Below, piece by piece: positions 42,966 through 50,837 of a DNA stretch of 64,000 nt. Each line of letters starts with the position of its first letter. The first letter of the stretch is position 1. The notes below the pieces were generated by a model that searched no databases, was not told the DNA's origin, and saw nothing but the letters and a program-made list of their open reading frames with translations. The DNA comes from Thecamonas trahens ATCC 50062 (Eukaryota > Apusozoa > Apusomonadida > Apusomonadidae). Location: assembly GCF_000142905.1 (NCBI RefSeq), contig NW_013657661.1, positions 237,684-301,683 on the forward strand, in the 5' to 3' direction. Both the position numbers and the translations under genes were made by a program.

Positions 42966-45752
42966 TCACGAAAGATGCAGCGTGCCGCCAATGTCGGCGT
43001 CAACCTTGCCGAGGCGGCTCCGCTCTTCGTCGATGACCGAATCAAAAAGATTGGTGGTGTTGTCGGCGCGGCGGACGATATCGGTGGCGGCGATGGAATG
43101 GCCGAGGGCGACTCGCTCGGCATCGTTATAGAGCTCGAGATCAAAGAGCAGGTTCTGGGTCGCCTGCGTCGTGCCGCGTCGGATGCGAATGGACCGCACC
43201 TCGACCGGCGCCATCGAGCCGGTCGTCGGATTGCGAGCCCCACTCGCAGCCTCTTGGGCAGCGTCCGAGTCGTCCAACTCGGCGCCAGCGTCGCTGTCAG
43301 GCGACGAGTCGTGCTTGGCGATTGCGCCCGGGCCGTCGTCGTCCTGCGGGATGAGCTCGCCGTTGGGGCCGTGCTTAAAGGTGTGGGAGATAATGATGTC
43401 CCTGCGGGCAGCAGCGCCTTCGTCAAGGCGCTCCAAGTACGCACGGATGTCGTTCTGCAGCGCCTGTGCGATGGGCATGGAGCCCGATGAGGTGACGGCT
43501 GACTTGAAAAGCGAGGCCCTGATGGCTTGGGCACGCTTGTTTGTGCGGTCAAGCATGGCCTGTTTGCGCCGCTTGTCGGGCTCCGCAGCGATACGAGCCT
43601 CGAGCGACTGCAGCTTGGCCAGCTCACCGTTGAGCCAGGCCCGGGTCGACTTGATTCGCTCGCTGTTGAGTGACATGGCTGCCTCGGCAGTCTCCTGCTC
43701 AGCCCGGTTACGACTAGTCATGACGCGCGACGCGAGCTGGAAGAGCTCGGGGGCATCGCGGGTGACAACTCCACCCTCGTCGTCAAAGATGAGCGGTTGA
43801 GCTTTGCCGGGCACTGTTCGCGGCACCTTTTGAGTCTTGCGAGCAAACGGCGACGAGCCGTCGAGGTAGCGAGTGACTGCTGGTGAGACCTGATAAACGT
43901 CGAGGACCTCCCGCCGAATAGGCTCATTAGCGATCTGGTGCGAGTTCTCGACCTGAGCCCGCTCGTAGAATGGTATATTCCGCTGAGGGACCCGGAGCGA
44001 GGCGTCCGTCACATCGTGAACATCAGAAACAGGACCAGCTGCGCCAGCGGCGGTGTCATCATCGCTCTCGTCAGCAGAGTGGGTCGCCTGCTCGTGGGCC
44101 TTGGCAAGCGCTTCGGCACGCTTGATGTCGGGGAGGACCGCCAGCTGGCAGGCAAAGTCGTAGGTCTTGCGGGTGATGCGCATCAGCTTGTCCAGCTCCG
44201 GCGGAGGAAGAGCGCCCGGTTCGAGCGGGCCCGACGCCGAGTGTGCGAGCGACGACCGCGAGCCGGCGTGGAGCGAAGCAATCGAGGGCTGGGTGAGAAA
44301 CGTCTGTCGGTGCGGCGGCGGCTGGACGGTAGGGCCAATCCCCTTGCGGGTCCGGCGCGAGAGGCCGAGCTTGGACTCTTCGAGTCGGAACATGGCCTTG
44401 GTGTTGAAGACTTTGAGCAGCGGCCGGTTGTCGCTTGACTCCAAGGCAAACGAAGCAAAGTTAGCCGATGGGAAAAGTGTCGTCTGCATGTGCTCGATAA
44501 GCGACTGCGAGACCTCAAACCCGTTGAGCAGCGAGCAGACGAGGCGGTAGACGGCGTTGCGAAACTGAGGGCCAAAGACTGCTGCTGCCTTGGGCTGCAG
44601 TGGGAACGAGGCACCAAAGAGGAGGTAGACGGTTTCTGCAAGCGCATAGCCGACGTAGAGGAGAAAGACGTTGCGGTAGACGCCAAAGAACGAGGCTTGG
44701 ACAAGCTCGATGAACTTGGAGCAGATGGCATGGGTGAGAACGCGTGCCTTCTTGGTCTCCTTGGCCTCGGCCTCAGGCTGCCTGCGGCCCTCAAAGTAGA
44801 TGACAAAAACGTACCAGAAGAGCCAGGCAACGAGCTCTTGAGAGGCAAAGCCAAGAAAGGTCTCGCCAAACGTGGCCGGTGAGTGCTGCTTGGGAATGCG
44901 GATAGTGGAGACGACGAGAGCAACGCCGGCCTCGACGTCCGGCTCAAACGGAGGGTTTCGGAGCGAGTAGACGGTGGTCTGAACTCTGCGGTTGGGGATC
45001 GACGCCGCGCTGTTGACCTCGGTCTGGCCAGAGACGAAAGACTGCACCTTGCGAAGCGCTGGCCGCTGCCGGCGCGACGCAATGATCTTGGACGGCGTGC
45101 GGACAAACGTGAAGTGCGGGTTGCCTGCTCTGTTTGCCTGCGAGTGGCCGAGCTTGCGAGACGACGCCTGCCTCCTCAACTTGGAACCAACACCTAACTG
45201 CGGTGGGTTTGCACCGCGGCGCGAGGGGACAGCGCCCTTGATTGGCGACGAGGCCTGGAAGGCGCGGCCGACGGTGGTAGAGCGCCAGGCAGTAGTCGAG
45301 CCGACGGCCGAGACCAGCGAGTGTGACGAGATAATCGAGTCGATGAGATCTTCTTCCGAGTCGGAGCCCGAGGCTGTGAACGATAGCGAGCACGACGACG
45401 AGCCGAGCATGCCGGACGAGCCCGAGCCAGACGACAACTCGTCGTCGTCACAGCGGCGACGGCGGGAGCGCGTGGCGGTGATCGAGTCGTCATAGTCGTT
45501 GGCAATGAGCTGTGAGGTCGAGCGGATCCACTCTAGCACGTCCGGTGCCTCCTCGGCCGCCGCCTCCATGGCGTACGACGAGTGCACCGAGGCAAAGTAG
45601 CCCGGAAGAGCGTCCAGATCGGCGAGGGGGCTCGGCCTGGTCCGGGCCGCCGTCGCACCCAACGGATCCATGGAGCCGACCGCCAGCCCACCTGCTCGTC
45701 CTCTGCGCCCGCCCCGCCGCCCACGCGGTTTGACCATACTCGAGGAGAACAT
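42966..45752 (-). CDS. FAM227-like (FWWh domain) protein, possibly ciliary
   Basis: 928 residues from ATG 45752. The N-terminal 270 residues are basic and Ser-rich. Residues ~290-430 resemble the FAM227 FWWh domain in layout: FLGFASQELVAWLFWYVFVIYF, a FIELVQ segment, FFGVYRNVFLLYVGYALAETVYLLFGASFP, and a FRNAVYRLVCSLLNG helix. The remainder is a charged, mostly helical C-terminus (coiled coil about 700-790) ending in an acidic Asp-rich stretch. FAM227 proteins are conserved in ciliated eukaryotes and associate with axonemes. The match is by pattern and needs a profile search. The hydrophobic segments could alternatively be membrane helices. Confidence 0.55.
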   Translation of the reverse strand: MFSSSMVKPRGRRGGRRGRAGGLAVGSMDPLGATAARTRPSPLADLDALPGYFASVHSSYAMEAAAEEAPDVLEWIRSTSQLIANDYDDSITATRSRRRRCDDDELSSGSGSSGMLGSSSCSLSFTASGSDSEEDLIDSIISSHSLVSAVGSTTAWRSTTVGRAFQASSPIKGAVPSRRGANPPQLGVGSKLRRQASSRKLGHSQANRAGNPHFTFVRTPSKIIASRRQRPALRKVQSFVSGQTEVNSAASIPNRRVQTTVYSLRNPPFEPDVEAGVALVVSTIRIPKQHSPATFGETFLGFASQELVAWLFWYVFVIYFEGRRQPEAEAKETKKARVLTHAICSKFIELVQASFFGVYRNVFLLYVGYALAETVYLLFGASFPLQPKAAAVFGPQFRNAVYRLVCSLLNGFEVSQSLIEHMQTTLFPSANFASFALESSDNRPLLKVFNTKAMFRLEESKLGLSRRTRKGIGPTVQPPPHRQTFLTQPSIASLHAGSRSSLAHSASGPLEPGALPPPELDKLMRITRKTYDFACQLAVLPDIKRAEALAKAHEQATHSADESDDDTAAGAAGPVSDVHDVTDASLRVPQRNIPFYERAQVENSHQIANEPIRREVLDVYQVSPAVTRYLDGSSPFARKTQKVPRTVPGKAQPLIFDDEGGVVTRDAPELFQLASRVMTSRNRAEQETAEAAMSLNSERIKSTRAWLNGELAKLQSLEARIAAEPDKRRKQAMLDRTNKRAQAIRASLFKSAVTSSGSMPIAQALQNDIRAYLERLDEGAAARRDIIISHTFKHGPNGELIPQDDDGPGAIAKHDSSPDSDAGAELDDSDAAQEAASGARNPTTGSMAPVEVRSIRIRRGTTQATQNLLFDLELYNDAERVALGHSIAATDIVRRADNTTNLFDSVIDEERSRLGKVDADIGGTLHLS

Positions 45753-46173
45753 GGGAGGGAGGGAGTGGGAAGGAGTGGGGAGGAGGGAGGGGGGTGAGGG
45801 TGAGGGTGAGGTGGGCGTGGGGTGGGAGGGGGAGGGGGAAGGGGAGGGGGGTGACGCCTGGCGTTCAGAGGGAGAAGCTGGTGGAGGGGATTCGGATGGG
45901 GAAGGACGAGGTGAGGGTAAGGTGGCAGCGATGGAGGGGGGGGGGGTCAGTTGGTGCTAGGTGTGTGTGCGATGGTGGGGGGGGTGGGATCGGAATCGGG
46001 GTGGTGGTGGATCGAGAAGGGAGAGGGCAGGGGGAAACAGGGGCAGGGAAGGGGGGACGGGGCCGGGGCCGGGGACGGGGACACGGGCGGGGACGGGGAC
46101 AGGGACCGGGACGGGGACAGGGACAGGGACAGGGATTGGAACAAGACTTGTCTGGACGAGTAGAGAGTAGAGT
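45753..46173. other. Divergent intergenic region, FAM227-like / MIC10, G-rich
   Basis: 421 bp, strongly G-rich on the plus strand. A (GGGACA/GGGACG)n repeat lies at about 46058-46136, just before the MIC10 start. C-rich on the sense strand of the FAM227-like gene. No gene seen. Confidence 0.75.
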
Positions 46174-46575
46174 ATGGCGAGCAGTGGACGGCATGGGCAG
46201 TCTGAGCTCCTTGTGTCTGGCATCTTTGACCAGTGCTATGCCAAGGCCATGACCTATGGCGCGGGTGGTGGCCTGGCTGGCCTCACCTCTGCCGTCCTCT
46301 TCATCAAGAGTACGCACATGGGATGGGTGGAAGGGAGGAGAGAAGGGGGGGGGGAGGGGGGGGGGGAGGGGAGGGAGGGAGAGAGAGAAGGGGGTCATAC
46401 AGCTTCTGATAGTCTCACACTCTCCGTTCTGTGGTCAGACTCGAATGCTGTCCGCATGGCGGTGGTGGGCATGGGCGTCGGCGTCGGCCTCGGCATTGCC
46501 GTCGCCCAGTGCTCCCAGGCCCTCAAGACGCCTGTCATTACAGAGAAGGTCGCCCACGGGACAGCAAACGAGTAG
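46174..46575 (+). CDS. MIC10: MICOS subunit MIC10
   Basis: 90 residues in two exons: 46174-46309 and 46439-46575, with a 129-bp intron (GTACGC...GGTCAG). Two membrane helices form the MIC10 hairpin, each with a glycine motif: YGAGGGLAGLTSAVLFIK and VVGMGVGVGLGIAVAQC. These GxGxG-type motifs drive the oligomerisation that bends the inner mitochondrial membrane at crista junctions. The splice joins FIK to NSNAVRM and keeps the frame. Convergent with INPP4. GTAAAC follows the stop at 46578. Confidence 0.9.
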   Translation: MASSGRHGQSELLVSGIFDQCYAKAMTYGAGGGLAGLTSAVLFIKSTHMGWVEGRREGGGEGGGEGREGEREGGHTASDSLTLSVLWSDSNAVRMAVVGMGVGVGLGIAVAQCSQALKTPVITEKVAHGTANE

Positions 46576-46670
46576 GAGTAAACATGATGGTTAGCTGGTG
46601 CCTTTCGTGTTGTGTCCTTTGGGGAAGGGCGCGGGGGGAGAGGGGGGCAACGAGGCGCGGCTGCCGTCCG

Positions 46671-49600
46671 CTACTTGCGCGGCGGCTGATAGGCGGCGGG
46701 GAGCATGCGCTTCTGGAGGGCGTTAAAGGCGTAGCCGGTCTTGCCTGTGTTGAGCTTGACGTTGTCCTTGCGGACGCCAAAGGCGCGCATGGTGTCGGCA
46801 ACGTCGACAACGTCCTCGCTGACCCCGTGATGGCGGGCAAGGAGAAAGGCATGCTCGAGGGTGACCGACATGGCTGTGCGGTCTTTGGCCGACTTACAGC
46901 ACGTCGCGCGCCCTCCTCCGACCGCCCGGGTCAGTGCCGACGCGATCTGCAGCAGCTCGGTGTTCTTCGAGCCGCGCGCCGTCGCGCTGAGGCTGCGCTC
47001 CAGCTCGGCGACCAGCTCGGCCACGGCCGCGCCGCGGTCGAGCCGTGCCGTGTACGCCCGCAGCGCCTCGAGCGCTTCCTCGTTGATGAGGCCCTGGAGC
47101 TCGGCAGAGCCCAGTAGGAAACGGAGGCTCGAATGGGCCTCGCCAAAGTTGGCCAGTGACTGCTGCTCGTTGATGCCCTGCGAGACCAGGAGCGGCACGA
47201 CGCCAAACTCGACAAACTCGCGCCACCGGCCACCGAGCGTGTCCAGCGTTGCCTGCTTCGCCACCGCTAGCGAGAGCGAGAGCACGTATCCGCCCGCAGG
47301 CCGCCGCCCAAGCTCCACAACGTCGAACGACGCCGCAGACGCAGAGCCGACAAGCGCCACAGGGAAGAAACGCAACCGCACGTCGACCTTGGTCAGCGAC
47401 CGCATGCCCACGTCCATGTCGCCGAGCATGCCCAGCTCGCGCCCGCGGGTTGAAAGCAGCGACTCGATCTGGAACAGATACCCGCATGTCGCCCATGAAT
47501 TGAGCCGCGCCACGTCGCCGCGGTCGGCTGCGGTGCGCGCCTCGGTCGCTAGCGACGTTGTCAGCATTGAGAGCACATGGCAGAGCACGACCTCGACCCG
47601 GATCGAGATCTCCCACGCCACCGCATCAACCCGTGCCTGTCGTGCCTGCCGCGCCTCCTCCCGCGCTGCTGCCACGACCTCGTCATCGCCACCACTTCCG
47701 TCGTCGTCGCCTGTTGCTGAGGCGAGCCCTGCGCGCTCCAGCGCAACAAGCTCTTCGTGGAGCTGGCGGAGGCCGCCGTTCTTGAACCCATACACGTGGG
47801 CCGCCGGCGCGCCCGACGTCACGGTCACGTACTCGGTCTCGGCCTCGACTTCTAACCCGCGACCACGGACTCGCAGCCGTTGGATGTATAGATTTGTCGC
47901 CACAAATCGCGCCGCATCGTCAGCCTTGCGAGCTGATGCTTTGAACTGCGAGCCGTGGACCGACGACGCGAGGCAGACTGCGAGGCCTGTCGCAAGCACT
48001 CCAGCCAAGTAGTGGCGCAGCTTGTTGATCTTGTCCACAAGGAGCTCCTCGCCTGGCGTCGGTCTTCCGGTCTCGACCACTCCCATGTACGTTCCGGCAA
48101 ATTGCGTCGTGGCTTCTGCGAGCTGGGCCATTCGCTCCTGAGTGTACATCAGCAGCAGCTTGCGTGGGACGTCAAATGTAAACGGCGACGGCGAGAGTGT
48201 CTCTGTTGCCAACACCATACTGCTCTCGCCCGCGCGCAGCGCGTATCGCCGCTCGGCCAGCGCCCGATGCCGCGCCACGGCCACGTCCTCTACGCTCACC
48301 GCCAAATGACCAGCTGGGCTTCCGGTCGCCGGGACTCGAATCGGCCGACCAACGCTGCCGCCCGGCTCGAGCTCGAGCGCAGACATGGCAAAGGACGCGC
48401 GCCCGACGCAATTTTCCGACACTTCTTGGTTATGCCGCGCGCCAGCGCTACTCTCCGCCGAAGACCCGCGCCGCTTTGAACCAAGGCGAGAGAGGAACGA
48501 ACCCGAGCGCGCGCGCCCGGGAGGCCCCGCGGTCTCGGCATTGGCCGCTTCGCGGTCGCGCGAGGTGACAAGCGTCAGGTTCTTGGCTGTTGTGCTCGGC
48601 GAGCCGGCGCAGAGCTCAAAATGGACCCGCGACCGCGACCGCCGCTCGGCGCCGGCACAGAGCGGAACCGGTACCATGATGAGAAACCGGGCACTTCGTT
48701 CGGCGCCCACAATCTGCATCTCCGTGTGGCCCACGAGCTTGTACTCGGCAGTCGCAACCTCGGACGAGAGCACACGCTTCCGCAGTTCGACCGGCTCGCT
48801 GCCTTGGCCACGGCCTCGAGCAAGGAGCGCGCACGAGTCTGACCCGCTTCGTGCCCTCGCTCCGCCGCTGATCTCCAAGCCTGACTCGGTCGCTGCAGGG
48901 TTTGCCGAGCCGGAATCGGTCCCAATCTCGCGCGCTTCCGGCGCGGCGGCCATCAGACACTTGACATTGACAAACACGCCCGAGCCTACCAGTGCCTCGT
49001 CAACATCGTCAGCCGCCACTGAGACCCAGACCAGCTGCTCGTAGTCGTTTTCGCTTCCGCTTGGCTCTGACGACGTGTCCGAGTCAGAGCCCGAGTCTGA
49101 GCCCGAGTTGGGCCCCGAACTTGGACCTGAGTCGGAGGCGCTGTCGCTGCCGTCGTCCTGAGCCTCCGCGGGCTCGGCGCCAAACAGCAGTTCAGCCGCC
49201 TCCATAGTAAGAACGGCATCGAGTGCGTCCGAGGTGGCAGCCACCGATGCAGCCACCGGATCCGCGCCTCCCGGCCCCGCCTCGCGGCCGTAGCAGCGGC
49301 AGCACCCGTCTTCGGTGACGGCGATGCCAAAAAGTGACATTTGCTCGTGACAAACACAGGTACAGGTCACGCGGGTAAGGTCGAGCGAGCTGGGCCGGCT
49401 GCTGTCGCCCGCGGCAGCATCACTGTCGGTATCCGTCGGCGTCGGCGTCAGCGTCGGCGTCGGCGGCAGAGGGCGCTTGGGACGGGCGGGCGACTTTGCG
49501 GCCGCAACTGCAGCAGAAGCAGCGGCAGCAGCTGAGACCGAGCGCGAGGCTTGCGAGAGCGGAACCATCGAGGCGCGACGCTTGGAGACGGCCAGCTGGC

Positions 49601-50063
49601 CTAAATGATCGGCAAACTCGGCCTGGAACTTGAGCGTCTCCTGTAGCCAGCAGACTTTGCAGACGGCATCGTCCGCACCGGACTTTGCCGGATCAGCAGC
49701 GGTGGCGTCTGCTTGTTGCAGAGCGGGGGCAGGAGCAATGGGCGGCGGCGGCGCGTGGAGCGGCGAAAAGGCGACAGGTGGCGGGCGAGGGAAGCGAAGG
49801 CATGGCGCGCAAAAGCCGAGACCACAAGCGGCACAGACGCACCGCCTCCTCTTGCGCTTCTTGGCAAAGGCCACACCGCACAGTGCGCATGCGTCCTCTC
49901 CTACCAAACTCTCCTCCAGCGGGTTCCCGCCCTCGCCACTTCCAGCCGAGCCACTCGCCGTCGCCGTCGCCGCCGCGGCCGCCGTCGCCGCCGCTGACCC
50001 GTGGCGCTCTCTCCCCGACATGCGCCGCGAGATGCGTCGTAGCAGACCCGGACGTTGGGCCAT
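46671..50063 (-). CDS. INPP4: Inositol polyphosphate 4-phosphatase (INPP4 type) with N-terminal FYVE-like finger
   Basis: 1130 residues. The N-terminus has a FYVE-like double zinc finger (CALC..KKRKRRRCVCAACGLGFCAPC ... CKVC, residues ~58-140) with a basic patch, followed by Ala/Ser-rich and acidic linkers. The C-terminal half is the INPP4 catalytic region, with the CX5R loop CCKSAKDRT at about 46875-46903 (residue ~1053). The CKSAKDRT core is that of INPP4A/B. The reaction is PI(3,4)P2 to PI3P plus phosphate. Animal INPP4 uses an N-terminal C2 domain for targeting; here the finger is the visible targeting candidate. Divergent from the myotubularin gene. Confidence 0.88.
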   Translation of the reverse strand: MAQRPGLLRRISRRMSGRERHGSAAATAAAAATATASGSAGSGEGGNPLEESLVGEDACALCGVAFAKKRKRRRCVCAACGLGFCAPCLRFPRPPPVAFSPLHAPPPPIAPAPALQQADATAADPAKSGADDAVCKVCWLQETLKFQAEFADHLGQLAVSKRRASMVPLSQASRSVSAAAAASAAVAAAKSPARPKRPLPPTPTLTPTPTDTDSDAAAGDSSRPSSLDLTRVTCTCVCHEQMSLFGIAVTEDGCCRCYGREAGPGGADPVAASVAATSDALDAVLTMEAAELLFGAEPAEAQDDGSDSASDSGPSSGPNSGSDSGSDSDTSSEPSGSENDYEQLVWVSVAADDVDEALVGSGVFVNVKCLMAAAPEAREIGTDSGSANPAATESGLEISGGARARSGSDSCALLARGRGQGSEPVELRKRVLSSEVATAEYKLVGHTEMQIVGAERSARFLIMVPVPLCAGAERRSRSRVHFELCAGSPSTTAKNLTLVTSRDREAANAETAGPPGRARSGSFLSRLGSKRRGSSAESSAGARHNQEVSENCVGRASFAMSALELEPGGSVGRPIRVPATGSPAGHLAVSVEDVAVARHRALAERRYALRAGESSMVLATETLSPSPFTFDVPRKLLLMYTQERMAQLAEATTQFAGTYMGVVETGRPTPGEELLVDKINKLRHYLAGVLATGLAVCLASSVHGSQFKASARKADDAARFVATNLYIQRLRVRGRGLEVEAETEYVTVTSGAPAAHVYGFKNGGLRQLHEELVALERAGLASATGDDDGSGGDDEVVAAAREEARQARQARVDAVAWEISIRVEVVLCHVLSMLTTSLATEARTAADRGDVARLNSWATCGYLFQIESLLSTRGRELGMLGDMDVGMRSLTKVDVRLRFFPVALVGSASAASFDVVELGRRPAGGYVLSLSLAVAKQATLDTLGGRWREFVEFGVVPLLVSQGINEQQSLANFGEAHSSLRFLLGSAELQGLINEEALEALRAYTARLDRGAAVAELVAELERSLSATARGSKNTELLQIASALTRAVGGGRATCCKSAKDRTAMSVTLEHAFLLARHHGVSEDVVDVADTMRAFGVRKDNVKLNTGKTGYAFNALQKRMLPAAYQPPRK

Positions 50064-50136
50064 GGCTTTCCCCCCTGGTGCGTGACGTGAGAACAGTGTG
50101 GGAGAAGGGGGGAGGGAGTGAGAGGAGTATGGCTAC

Positions 50137-50201
<65 letters not shown>

Positions 50202-50837
50202 ACTCGGTGGCTGCGTGAGGAAGCGGCTGGCCGTCGCCGTCGCCGTGGTGGTCCTCGCCATGGCCAGGGAGTCAATGACAGGATTTGCTTGGCCATTGGC
50301 TGGCTGACTCTCTCGTTGCGTTGCAAGTTGGGTTGGGGAAATCGTTGCTACCGGCCTTTGCTGAGGCAGCGTACGGCTGCAGGCCGATCGGGCTTGGGGT
50401 TGATCAACTGCAGCGACTACCCTGCCTTTATGACGCCATTGAGGTGTGAGTCCCGGGCGTGGGGTGCTGCTGGCTCATCACGGCCGATCCAGCCCGATGT
50501 TACAGCTTGAGGCTGTCCTCATGGCTTGTGGTATTAGCCAATCGCGCCCTGTGGAAGCCCATCATGACTTGTGAATGCCTTTGCAACTACCAGTACTACC
50601 CAGCTACAAAGTGTGGTTGCTCTCTTGACGCTATTGTTCTGATGCTAGTCCGGAGTGCAGCCGATCGCGGCCTGTGGTCGCCAGCCCGGGCACGACAAGG
50701 CCGCCGCCATGGCACCGGCACGGCCAAGTCCAAGTCGCGCACGCGAGAGAGAGGGTCACCCCCCCCCCCCCCCCACACACACACACACACAACACACACA
50801 CACACACGCATACCTCGCTCCCTCGCCTCACGCATAA
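50064..50837. other. Shared divergent intergenic region, INPP4 / myotubularin
   Basis: 774 bp. From left: a G-rich run (C-rich on the INPP4 sense strand), the (GTGGTC)n repeat, about 540 bp of ordinary, less GC-rich sequence, then poly-C at about 50759-50774 and (CA)n to 50808 just before ATG 50838. No gene or tRNA seen. The middle is the likely promoter region for both genes. Confidence 0.65.
50138..50200 (+). repeat. (GTGGTC)n hexanucleotide repeat
   Basis: About ten near-perfect copies, upstream of the INPP4 start. Confidence 0.95.
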
